From the NCBI GenBank assembly GCA_002297665.1, contig DBMS01000319.1, positions 1 through 7,029 of the forward strand: a DNA stretch of 7,029 nucleotides, read 5' to 3'. Each line of letters begins with the position of its first letter. Positions within the stretch are counted from its first letter, which is position 1. This DNA is from Holophagaceae bacterium UBA692 (GTDB taxonomy: Bacteria > Acidobacteriota > Holophagae > Holophagales > Holophagaceae). The translations under genes were made by a program, and so were the position numbers. Positions 1 through 5,912 of this stretch are shown piece after piece. The notes below the pieces were generated by a model that was not told the DNA's origin, ran no database searches, and was given only the letters and a program-made list of their open reading frames with translations.

Positions 1-167
1 TTGTCGATCATGTCGCGCGGCATGAGGTGGCGGCGGTTGGAGGTGGCGTAGAAGACGACGTTGTCGGGCCGGCCCTCGATGCCGCCCTCGAGCACCGCCT
101 TCAGCGACTTGTAGGCGGTGTCGCCGGCGTCGAAGGAGAGGTCGTCGCAGAAGACGAGGAAGCGATG
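1..167 (-). pseudogene. DUF815-family AAA+ ATPase, internal fragment (cut at both ends)
   Basis: Reading the minus strand with codons at 164-162 down to 5-3 gives about 54 uninterrupted residues. In order they contain FCDDLSF (Walker B-like strand with two acidic residues), a YKSLKAVLEGGIEGRP stretch, and the ATSNRRHLMP motif (sensor-1 region). This run is highly characteristic of the DUF815 (PF05673) P-loop ATPases, whose cellular role is poorly defined. The C-terminal part lies beyond position 1. The N-terminal part, including the Walker A loop, should lie to the right of 167, but there the DNA instead encodes an efflux protein on the opposite strand. Nothing supports translation as a functional protein here. 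The family call is secure from the motifs. Whether the break is biological or an artefact cannot be decided from this window. Confidence 0.8.
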
Positions 168-1145
168 CGGCGCCGCCTGGAGGAGGCCGACGCGGCCCTG
201 GCGGCCGCGGGCTACAGCCTGGCCGACGCCCAGGTCAGCCTGGTGGCGGAGGTGGCGCGCAACTACGTGGCCGCCCGGGGGTACCAGCAGCGCCTGGCCA
301 TCGCCCGGGAGAACCTCACCGCCCAGCGCGACATCGTGGCCCTGGCCCGGTCCCGGCACCAGCAGGGCTTCACCAGCAGCCTCGAACCGGAGCAGGCGGC
401 CACCGTCCTGGCCCAGACCGAAAGCCAGGTTCCGGCCCTGGAGGCCGGCTTCCTGGCCGCCCTGCACCACCTGGGGGTGCTTCTGGGCCAGGCCCCGGGC
501 GCCCTGCGGGAGGAACTGGGCGCCACGGCGCCGATCCCCATGGCGCCCGCGGAGGTTCCCGCGGGCCTGCCCGCCGACCTGGTGAGGCGCCGCCCCGACA
601 TCCGGGTGGCGGAACGCCGTCTGGCCGAAGCTTCCGCCCGGGTGGGCGTCGCCATGGCCGATCTCTATCCCGCGTTCTCGCTGGGCGGCGGGTTCGGCTG
701 GGAAAGCGCCCAGAGCGGAAGCCTCTTCACGTCCGCCAGTTCGACCTGGTCCTGGGGTCCCTCCTTCCGCTGGCCGCTCTTCGCCTCGGGCCGGATCCGC
801 GCCAACATCCGCGTCCAGGACGCGCGGCAGGAGCAGGCCCTGGCCGCCTACGAGAAGGCTGTGCTGACCGGCTTCGAGGAGGTTGAGAACGCCCTGGTGG
901 CCTACGCCAGGGAGCAGGCCCGCAACGTGCCCCTGCGGGCGGCCGTGGCTTCCAGCAGCCGGGCCCTGGAGGTGGCGCGCCAGCAGTACGCCAGCGGCCT
1001 GACCAGCTTCATCAACGTCCTGGACGCCGAACGGACCGTGTACCAGGCCCAGGACAGCCTCGTTCAGAGCGACCAGGCCGTCGCCCAGGACCTGATCGCG
1101 CTGTGCAAGGCGCTAGGCGGCGGCTGGCCGGCAAGGCCCGCGTAG
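165..1145 (+). CDS. NodT-family RND outer-membrane efflux protein, N-terminus missing
   Basis: From about codon 168 the plus frame reads as a TolC/NodT-type outer-membrane factor, the channel that exports substrates pumped by an RND or MFP partner. Visible signs are the AEVARNYVAARG helix, the LVRRRPDIRVAERRL motif with the following ADLYPAFSLGGG strand that closes the first OEP repeat, and FEEVENAL plus the final RQQYASGLTSFINVLDAER helix of the second repeat. About 325 family-like residues remain, where NodT proteins are normally about 450-480. The lost part includes the signal peptide, the lipid-attachment Cys and the first barrel strands. The frame stays open leftwards to the window edge (a GTG at 27 could be called as start), but residues before about 168 are merely the antisense of the DUF815 fragment. 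The ATG at 165 is an arbitrary in-frame start with no ribosome site. Without a signal peptide the product could not reach the outer membrane, so this is a broken gene or half of a chimeric join. The C-terminus is intact, ending in TAG. Confidence 0.88.
   Translation: MRRRLEEADAALAAAGYSLADAQVSLVAEVARNYVAARGYQQRLAIARENLTAQRDIVALARSRHQQGFTSSLEPEQAATVLAQTESQVPALEAGFLAALHHLGVLLGQAPGALREELGATAPIPMAPAEVPAGLPADLVRRRPDIRVAERRLAEASARVGVAMADLYPAFSLGGGFGWESAQSGSLFTSASSTWSWGPSFRWPLFASGRIRANIRVQDARQEQALAAYEKAVLTGFEEVENALVAYAREQARNVPLRAAVASSSRALEVARQQYASGLTSFINVLDAERTVYQAQDSLVQSDQAVAQDLIALCKALGGGWPARPA
167..176. repeat. 10-base perfect palindrome at the DUF815/NodT junction
   Basis: GCGGCGCCGC is its own reverse complement. 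It sits exactly where homology switches from the minus-strand DUF815 frame to the plus-strand NodT frame. In the NodT frame it covers part of the RRR run before LEEADAA; in the DUF815 frame it would encode an Ala/Pro-rich stretch just before HRFLVFCDD. It is therefore compatible with both genes and could be shared microhomology. A palindrome of this kind can also arise by chance in DNA this GC-rich. Confidence 0.6.
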
Positions 1146-1198
1146 GCGACCCTGACCCTTTCCCTCCTCCGGGCCTGGCCTGGGGGCAGGGCACCTTC

Positions 1199-1204
1199 AA
1201 GGAG
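1199..1204 (+). promoter_or_regulatory. Shine-Dalgarno site of the SDR gene
   Basis: AAGGAG ends six bases before the ATG at 1211. It decides the start, because the frame is open further upstream, back into the efflux gene at 1103, but has no comparable ribosome site there. Confidence 0.8.
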
Positions 1205-1210
1205 ACTTCC

Positions 1211-1969
1211 ATGAGCAGACCCATCACCCTCATCACCGGCGGCAGCCGCGGCCTGGGACGCAACGCGGCCCTCCACCTCGCCAAGGCGGGTCACGACCTC
1301 ATCCTCACCTACCACACCCGGCAGGACGAAGCCGAGCGAGCGCTGGCCGAGGTGCGGGCCGCGGGCGCCAAGGCCCAGGCCCTGCGCCTGGACGCAGGGG
1401 ACGTGGCCTCCTTCGGGGCCTTCGCGCAGACCCTGGAGCGGACCCTCCAGGAGCACTGGGGGACCAGGCGGTTCCAGGCCCTGGTCAACAACGCGGGGAC
1501 CGGCCTGCACGCCCCGTTCCTGGAGACCACGGAGGCCCAGTTCGACCAGCTGATGAACGTCTATTTCAAGGGCGTCTTCTTCCTCACCCAGCGCCTCCTG
1601 CCGCTCATGGCCGACGGAGGCCGGATCCTCAACCTCTCGAGCGGCCTGGCCCGCTTCGCCCGCCCGGGCTCATCCGCCTACGCCGCCATGAAGGGCGCCG
1701 TGGAAGTCCTGACCCGCTACCTGGCCGCGGAACTGGGACCCCGCCGGATCTCGGTGAACGTCCTGGCGCCCGGGGCCATCGAGACGGACTTCAACGGCGG
1801 CGCCGTGCGGGACAACCCGGCCCTGAACCAGGCCATCGCCGCCCAGACCGCCCTGGGGCGGGTGGGCCTGCCGGACGACATCGGCGCCGTGGTCGCGGCT
1901 TTGCTCGCACCGGGCACCGGCTGGATCAACGCGCAGCGGATCGAGGCTTCGGGGGGGATGTTCCTCTAG
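1211..1969 (+). CDS. Classical short-chain dehydrogenase/reductase (SDR)
   Basis: This is a 252-residue NAD(P)H-dependent oxidoreductase of the classical SDR superfamily, typical in length and presumably cytosolic. The Rossmann cofactor loop TGGSRGLG is at residues 9-16, NNAG at 93-96, the catalytic Ser at 144, and the Y157-x-x-x-K161 pair, correctly spaced 13 residues after that Ser. The C-terminus (QRIEASGGMFL) is the usual SDR end. Arg13 in the glycine loop and the lack of an acidic residue at the end of the second strand (LILTYHTR) suggest NADPH rather than NADH; that is inference. The substrate cannot be read from sequence: related proteins are annotated as 3-oxoacyl-ACP reductase-like or glucose dehydrogenase-like. 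It starts 65 bases after the efflux gene on the same strand, so the two may be co-transcribed, though no functional link is evident. It converges with the lipocalin gene, with only ten bases between the stop codons. Confidence 0.93.
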   Translation: MSRPITLITGGSRGLGRNAALHLAKAGHDLILTYHTRQDEAERALAEVRAAGAKAQALRLDAGDVASFGAFAQTLERTLQEHWGTRRFQALVNNAGTGLHAPFLETTEAQFDQLMNVYFKGVFFLTQRLLPLMADGGRILNLSSGLARFARPGSSAYAAMKGAVEVLTRYLAAELGPRRISVNVLAPGAIETDFNGGAVRDNPALNQAIAAQTALGRVGLPDDIGAVVAALLAPGTGWINAQRIEASGGMFL

Positions 1970-1979
1970 GGAGGCTGTC

Positions 1980-2510
1980 CTAGCGGCCCTGATCCACCAG
2001 GACCAGCCTGGAGGTGTCGAAGCCCAGGGCGGCGGCCTCGGCGATCAGCTGGCGCTGGATGGCGGCGTCCAGGGTCGGGGTGCGGCTCAGGAGCCACAGG
2101 TAGGATTTGTCCGGGCCGGCCACCAGGGCGTACCGGTAGTCCTTCGGGTCCAGGCGGAAGATGACGTAGGAGCCGTAGAAGGGGCCGAAGAAGGAGACTT
2201 TCAGGTAGCCCTCCCGGGGGTCCCGCACGAAGTAGGCTTTCCCCGTGGCCGTTTTCCAGGCCCCGTCCTTGGCCGACCAGCCCCGGTTGAGCACCGCCAG
2301 GCCTCCGTCCTCCCGCAGGCTGTAGGTGGCCGAGACCTGGGTCAGGCCGCGCTCGAAGCTGTGGTCCAGCCGCGCGATCTCGTACCACTGGCCCAGGTAG
2401 CGGCCCACCTCGAAGGGCTTGACCGGGGTGATGCGCTCCGGGAGCCGGACACAGCCCAGGGCGAGGAGTCCGCAGAGGAGCATTGCCAGCTTGAACCGGG
2501 TTGTCTTCAT
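1980..2510 (-). CDS. blc: Blc-type outer-membrane lipocalin lipoprotein
   Basis: The 176-residue product matches the size of E. coli Blc. A lipoprotein signal covers residues 1-20 (MKTTRFK, hydrophobic core, then LALG-C20). Val rather than Asp follows Cys20, which fits outer-membrane sorting. The lipocalin fold is marked by GRYLGQWYEIARLDHSFERG (residues 36-55), whose GxW at 40-42 is the first conserved lipocalin region, and by the later YALVAGPDKSYLWLLSR strand pair ending at the conserved Arg143. Known Blc proteins bind lysophospholipids or fatty acids and are linked to envelope stress and membrane maintenance; the ligand here is not established. The ATG at 2510 is preferred over one at 2567: it gives the expected lipoprotein signal and follows a good ribosome site, whereas the longer form would bury the signal behind 19 extra residues. 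It is divergent from the DUF481 gene. Confidence 0.93.
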   Translation of the reverse strand: MKTTRFKLAMLLCGLLALGCVRLPERITPVKPFEVGRYLGQWYEIARLDHSFERGLTQVSATYSLREDGGLAVLNRGWSAKDGAWKTATGKAYFVRDPREGYLKVSFFGPFYGSYVIFRLDPKDYRYALVAGPDKSYLWLLSRTPTLDAAIQRQLIAEAAALGFDTSRLVLVDQGR

Positions 2511-2669
2511 GCCGTCATCCCCTTCCTGGCAAGTATGGACGGACATGACCTGAATGGAAGGGGCCACGTGGGCGGCTGCGGGCCGTCACCCCCCCTTCCG
2601 GGATCCGGGCGGGGCCGCCTGTGGGGGAAGTGGGCTAGCATGGTCCCTTGAATTCCTTCGGGGGCTGCC
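2511..2669. other. Divergent intergenic region, lipocalin / DUF481
   Basis: These 159 bases separate two genes for envelope proteins that point away from each other, so they should hold both promoters and leaders. I see no convincing -35/-10 pair. A TAGCAT at 2636-2641 could be a -10 for the rightward gene, but nothing resembling a -35 lies 16-18 bases upstream. An 8-base palindrome, CCACGTGG, is at 2564-2571 and could be an operator half or chance. No small reading frame with coding character was recognised. Confidence 0.4.
2519..2527 (-). promoter_or_regulatory. Shine-Dalgarno site of the lipocalin gene
   Basis: On the minus strand AGGAAGGGG lies eight bases before the ATG at 2510. It supports that start over the upstream in-frame ATG at 2567. 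Confidence 0.7.
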
Positions 2670-3518
2670 ATGCTGCGATCCACCCTCTGCCTTCTGCTGT
2701 GCGCGGCCACCCTGGGCGCCGGGGAGGCTCCGAAACGGCCCTGGAGCGACAAGGCCAGCCTTTCGGTGGTGTCCCTTTCCGGCAACGCCCAGGGGCAGAC
2801 CCTGGGGGCCTCCAACGAGTTCAAGTACGCCGGCGAGGGCCATTCCGTCGCCTTCAATGCGGGGGGCGTGCGCGTGTCGAACACGACGATCTCCTACGCC
2901 GCGACGGGCACGTCGGCCACCCAGTACGAGGTGCGGGAGATCCGCACCACCGTGACCACGGCCGAGACCTATTTCGTCAATGGGCGCTACGACCACAAGG
3001 TGGGCGACCGCTTCTTCGCGTTCGCCGGCGCGGGATGGGACCGCAATGTCCCGTCCGGCATCCAGGGCCGCACCGTGGGCAGCGCGGGCATGGGGTACCG
3101 GTGGGCCGGGACCGCCGCCACAACGTTCCGCACGGACCTGGGCGCGGGCTACACCCGGATCCGGCCGGTATTCGAGACGCCGGGCTTCCAGGACAGCTTC
3201 GGAACCTGGGACCTGACCCTGGACTTCGCCCAGAAAACCGGCGCCACCGGCCAGTTCACGTCCAACCTGGTGGTGTCCTCCAGCATGAAGGACGCCTCGG
3301 CCTACCTCGCCGTCTGGAAGAACGCCTTCACCGTGAACATCGGCCCGCGCCTGGCCCTCAAGGTGGGCTACGACTGCACCTACAACAACGCGCCGGCCTT
3401 CCTGGCGGTGGACATCGTCCAGACCGGCTCCGTCCCGCCCGTGGTCCTGGGGCAGGCGCCGGTGCGGCTCCGGAAGCTGGACACGGTCTTCACCACGTCG
3501 CTGGTGGTGAGCCTTTAG
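2670..3518 (+). CDS. DUF481 (YdiY-like) outer-membrane beta-barrel protein
   Basis: A 282-residue secreted protein. Residues 1 to about 17-20 form a Sec signal (MLR, Leu/Ala/Cys-rich core, GAGEA cleavage zone). The rest alternates polar and hydrophobic residues with many Gly and aromatic turns, as in a beta barrel. It has the DUF481 (PF04338) landmarks: a KASLSVVSLSGNAQGQTLG opening strand, NEFKY, AETYFVNGRYDHKVGDRFF followed by FAGAGWDRN, and the closing LDTVFTTSLVVSL strand. The family is described only as salt-induced or outer-membrane proteins, and no biochemical role is firmly known. The chain ends in Leu rather than the more usual terminal Phe of barrel proteins. The ATG at 2670 is preceded by a run of five G at 2660-2664 that can serve as a ribosome site, and it gives a clean signal peptide. 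It is divergent from the lipocalin and convergent with the redox operon. A conserved hypothetical of this family is the safest label. Confidence 0.88.
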   Translation: MLRSTLCLLLCAATLGAGEAPKRPWSDKASLSVVSLSGNAQGQTLGASNEFKYAGEGHSVAFNAGGVRVSNTTISYAATGTSATQYEVREIRTTVTTAETYFVNGRYDHKVGDRFFAFAGAGWDRNVPSGIQGRTVGSAGMGYRWAGTAATTFRTDLGAGYTRIRPVFETPGFQDSFGTWDLTLDFAQKTGATGQFTSNLVVSSSMKDASAYLAVWKNAFTVNIGPRLALKVGYDCTYNNAPAFLAVDIVQTGSVPPVVLGQAPVRLRKLDTVFTTSLVVSL

Positions 3519-3525
3519 GCGGGCG

Positions 3526-3580
3526 CGGGACCCTTCCCTGCGTCCCGGCGGACATCAGGGCGGAAACTGGACCCGGGACG
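3526..3580. terminator. Possible bidirectional hairpin between convergent genes
   Basis: CGGGAC at 3526-3531 can pair with GTCCCG at 3542-3547 (6-bp stem, 10-base loop). Alternatively CGTCCCGG at 3541-3548 can pair with CCGGGACG at 3573-3580 (8-bp stem, 24-base loop), so the middle arm is shared by two mutually exclusive stems. The position, just past the DUF481 stop and around the cysteine-synthase stop, is right for transcription ends arriving from both sides. Neither stem is followed by a T run, so an intrinsic terminator is doubtful, and GC-rich DNA makes such pairings common. Confidence 0.28.
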
Positions 3581-4562
3581 CCCGGTAGGACTCGAGTTCG
3601 ATGAAGGGAGAGATGAAGTCGAGGCTCAGCGGCTCCTTCTTCAGGAGGTCGGTGCTGAGGTACTTCCGGTTGTCGTCCGGGAACAGGGTCACCACCACGG
3701 CCTCCGATCCCATCTTCTCCTGCACGCGGACGGCGCCCAGGAAGTTGGCCCCGCTGGAGATGCCCACGCCCAGGCCCAGGCGGGAGGCCAGCATCTGGGC
3801 CATGAGGATGGCGTCGCCGTCCCGGATGGCCAGGGGCTCGTCCAGGTCCTCCCGCTTCACCAGGGCGGGCACGAACTGGTCGGCGAAGCCCTCGATGCGA
3901 TGGGGGGTGGCGGGGCAGTTCCGGCTGAGGATGGGGCAGTTGGACGGCTCCAGGGGGTGCACCCGCATGCAGGAGTTGCGCTCTTTCAGGTACGAGCCCA
4001 CCCCCATGATCGTGCCGCCGGTGCCCACCCCCGCCACGAAGGCGCTGGGCCTCAGGCCCAGGTTGGCCAGCTGGTACCGGATCTCCGGGCCGGTGCCCTC
4101 CCGGTGCGACGCGATGTTGTCCGCGTTGGAATACTGGCAGGGCAGGAAGCAGCCCGGGTTCCGTTCGGCGAATTCGAGGGTGAGGCGGATGCACTCCTTG
4201 AACCCGCCCTCCTTCCGGCCCACCCGGACCACCCTCGCGCCCAGGCTCCGCATGAGGAACTCCCGCTCCCGGCTCACCCAGTCGGGCATGAAGATCGTCA
4301 CCGGGTGCCCCAGCGCCCTTCCCAGGGCCGCGAAGGAGATGCCGGTGTTGCCGCTGGAGGCCTCCGCGATGGGGGCGCCGGGGCGGAGGCGCCCCTGGTC
4401 GCAGGCCTTGCGCAGGATGTGCAGGGCCATGCGGTCCTTCACGCTGCCCGTGAGATTGAAGTTCTCGGCCTTCACGTGGATGCGCCCCCTCCGGCCCATG
4501 AACCGGTAGTCCACGGCCAGGAGGGGAGTCGATCCGACCAGGGCGACGGCGCTCTGGTCCAT
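3555..4562 (-). CDS. PLP-dependent cysteine-synthase-like enzyme (fold type II)
   Basis: This 335-residue protein belongs to the cysteine synthase / cystathionine beta-synthase fold-type-II PLP family. It probably performs beta-replacement on an activated serine to form cysteine in the cytosol. Residues 38-44 read TGSVKDR, where Lys42 should carry the PLP Schiff base. EASSGNTG at 67-74 is the substrate-binding loop. GVGTGGTIMGVGSYLK holds the glycine loop for the cofactor phosphate, and GISSGAN and FPDDNRKYLST follow in the expected order near the C-terminus. It lacks the extra regulatory domain of CBS. The stretch MPDWVSREREFLMRSLGA and the GRKEGGF element suggest a subgroup distinct from textbook CysK or CysM, so no symbol is given; the acceptor (sulfide, thiosulfate or homocysteine) is unknown. 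ATG at 4562 begins just before the family-like SAVALVGSTPLL. It has no clear ribosome site, which suggests coupling to thioredoxin, whose stop lies 38 bases upstream. It is the last gene of the cluster. Confidence 0.9.
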   Translation of the reverse strand: MDQSAVALVGSTPLLAVDYRFMGRRGRIHVKAENFNLTGSVKDRMALHILRKACDQGRLRPGAPIAEASSGNTGISFAALGRALGHPVTIFMPDWVSREREFLMRSLGARVVRVGRKEGGFKECIRLTLEFAERNPGCFLPCQYSNADNIASHREGTGPEIRYQLANLGLRPSAFVAGVGTGGTIMGVGSYLKERNSCMRVHPLEPSNCPILSRNCPATPHRIEGFADQFVPALVKREDLDEPLAIRDGDAILMAQMLASRLGLGVGISSGANFLGAVRVQEKMGSEAVVVTLFPDDNRKYLSTDLLKKEPLSLDFISPFIELESYRASRVQFPP

Positions 4563-4600
4563 GAAGGCGAACGCTTCTGCGGGCACGGAAGGGCCTGGTC

Positions 4601-4915
4601 TCAGAGCGCGGATTCGATCAGTGCCTTGATCTGGGCCGCGGACTGGGATCCGCGCTGGTCCAGGCGCTTGCCGTCCTTGAAAAGCACCAGGGCGGGGATG
4701 CTCATGATGCCCAGGGAGGCGGCGGTGCCGGGGTTGGCGTCCAGGTCCATCTTCACGATCTTCGCCCGGCCTTCCAGTTCGGCGGCGACTTTCTCCAGCA
4801 CGGGGGTGAGGGCCTTGCAGGGGCCGCACCAGGGGGCCCAGAAGTCCACCAGGGTCACGCCCTGGGCGACCGCTTCCTGGAAGCTTGCGTCGGTGATGGA
4901 GGCGAGGTCAGACAT
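4601..4915 (-). CDS. trxA: Thioredoxin
   Basis: A 104-residue single-domain thioredoxin, close to the 105-110 usual for TrxA. The redox site WCGPC is at residues 29-33 within LVDFWAPWCGPCK; the buried Asp (D24), the KMDLDANP strand and the cis-proline at 74 (MSIPALVLF) follow in canonical order. It reduces cytosolic disulfides and, with the neighbouring genes, would be the electron carrier between TrxB and the DsbD-type transporter. Two small departures are visible: Ala rather than Thr after the cis-proline, and the loop that is usually VGA reads RGS at residues 88-90. Both regions contact partners, so this may be a client-adapted isoform rather than the main cellular thioredoxin; that is inference. 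Its start overlaps the trxB stop by eight bases, and its own ribosome site lies within trxB. Confidence 0.96.
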   Translation of the reverse strand: MSDLASITDASFQEAVAQGVTLVDFWAPWCGPCKALTPVLEKVAAELEGRAKIVKMDLDANPGTAASLGIMSIPALVLFKDGKRLDQRGSQSAAQIKALIESAL

Positions 4916-5900
4916 GGCTGGTCTCCTTGGCGGGGGTTGAAAGGGAGGTTTCCGCGAGCCAGCGCTCGGCGTCGATGGCGGCCATGCAGCCCGATCCCGC
5001 CGCGGTGATGGCCTGCCGGTAGACGCTGTCCTGCACGTCGCCGCAGGCGAAAACGCCCGGGATCACGGTGCGGCTCGAGCCCTTCTCCACCAGGAGGTAG
5101 CCGTTGGCGTCCACGGGGAGCTGGCCCTGGAGGAAGGCGGTGTTGGGCCGGTGGCCGATGGCCACGAAGAGCCCGGCCACGGCGAGGGAGGACTCGCGCC
5201 CGTCGCGGATGTCCCGGAGCAGGAGGCTCCCGAGCTTTTCCACCTCGTTGCCGGGGGAGGTCTCGATGCGGCTCGTGACGAGGTCGGCCACCACCTGGTT
5301 CCAGTGGACGGTGATCTTCGGATGGGCGAGGGCGCGGTCCTGCATGGCCTTGGAGGCCCTGAAGGCGTCCCGGCGGTGGACCAGGTGCACGCGGCTGGCG
5401 AAATTGGTGAGGTAGAGCGCCTCCTCCAGGGCGGTGTCGCCCCCGCCCACCACGGCCACGTCCTTGCCGCGGTAGAAGAACCCGTCGCAGGTGGCGCAGG
5501 CGGAAACGCCACCGCCCCTGCGGCCCAGGTCCTCGTCCTTGCCGATGCCCAGCCACTTGGCGGAGGCGCCCGTGGCGATGACCAGGGCGTCGCAGGTGTA
5601 GGCGGCGGTTTCGGTCACGAGCCTGAAAGGGCGCTGGCCGAGCTCGACGGAAAGGACGGTCTCCGGGGCGATCTCGGCGCCCAGGCGCTGGGCCTGGGCC
5701 CGCAGTTCCTCCATGAGCTCGGGGCCCTGGATGCCGTTGCGGAAGCCCGGGAAGTTCTCCACCTCGGTGGTGATGGTGAGCTGGCCTCCGGGCTGGACGC
5801 CCTCCAGCACCAGGGGCTGGAGGTTGGCGCGGGAGGCGTAGATGGCCGCGGTGTAGCCCGCGGGCCCCGTGCCGATGATGATGATCCTGCGGTGGGTCAT
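4908..5900 (-). CDS. trxB: Thioredoxin-disulfide reductase (low-molecular-weight, NADPH)
   Basis: A 330-residue flavoprotein that transfers electrons from NADPH through FAD and a Cys pair to oxidised thioredoxin. Landmarks: the FAD-binding GTGPAG at residues 10-15; QPGGQLTITTEVENFPGF, typical of TrxB; the redox pair C135-A-T-C138 in GVSACATCDGFF; the NADPH-domain GGGDTALEEA at 152-161; HRRDAFR at 175-181, the basic motif that reads the NADPH 2'-phosphate; and the second FAD element GVFACGDVQD followed by YRQAITAAGSGCMAA. All catalytic elements are present and the length is normal, so it is very likely functional, not a ferredoxin-dependent or NADH-type relative. ATG at 5900 follows an AGAGGA ribosome site and lies ten bases after the dsbD-like stop. 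Its 3' end overlaps trxA by eight bases. Confidence 0.97.
   Translation of the reverse strand: MTHRRIIIIGTGPAGYTAAIYASRANLQPLVLEGVQPGGQLTITTEVENFPGFRNGIQGPELMEELRAQAQRLGAEIAPETVLSVELGQRPFRLVTETAAYTCDALVIATGASAKWLGIGKDEDLGRRGGGVSACATCDGFFYRGKDVAVVGGGDTALEEALYLTNFASRVHLVHRRDAFRASKAMQDRALAHPKITVHWNQVVADLVTSRIETSPGNEVEKLGSLLLRDIRDGRESSLAVAGLFVAIGHRPNTAFLQGQLPVDANGYLLVEKGSSRTVIPGVFACGDVQDSVYRQAITAAGSGCMAAIDAERWLAETSLSTPAKETSHV
4922..4928 (-). promoter_or_regulatory. Shine-Dalgarno site of trxA, inside trxB
   Basis: On the minus strand AAGGAGA lies six bases before the trxA ATG at 4915, within the last codons of trxB. A strong site plus overlapping stop and start indicates that trxA is translated efficiently and coupled to trxB. 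Confidence 0.8.
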
Positions 5901-5906
5901 GGGGAT

Positions 5907-5912
5907 TCCTCT
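5907..5912 (-). promoter_or_regulatory. Shine-Dalgarno site of trxB, overlapping the dsbD-like stop
   Basis: On the minus strand AGAGGA lies six bases before the trxB ATG at 5900 and shares bases with the TAG stop (5913-5911) of the preceding gene. This places the two genes in one message with ribosome hand-over. Confidence 0.75.

Noticed and set aside
27..164. Treating the GTG at 27 as the real start of a full-length efflux gene
   Set aside because: The residues this adds (27-164) are exactly the antisense of a well-conserved DUF815 core and bear no resemblance to a signal peptide or to NodT N-termini. The frame is open only because antisense of GC-rich coding DNA rarely has stops.
1146..1210. 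Possible terminator or promoter between the efflux gene and the SDR gene
   Set aside because: Partial GCCTG/CAGG pairing exists but contains mismatches and has no T run, and no -35/-10 pair stands out. Only the ribosome site is supportable.
1960..1975. Short CCTC/GAGG hairpin between the SDR and lipocalin stops as a terminator
   Set aside because: The stem has only four pairs, there is no T run, and the SDR stop codon lies in the loop, so it is not better than chance.
2586..2996. Minus-strand frames across the lipocalin/DUF481 intergenic region
   Set aside because: They run antisense into the DUF481 coding sequence, give Arg/Gly/Pro-rich translations and have no ribosome site, so they are not credible genes.
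3900..4940. Long plus-strand open frame opposite the cysteine-synthase-like and thioredoxin genes
   Set aside because: It is a codon-phase shadow of GC-rich genes on the other strand. Its translation is Ala/Gly/Arg/His-rich with no recognisable domain, while the minus strand shows intact catalytic motifs.
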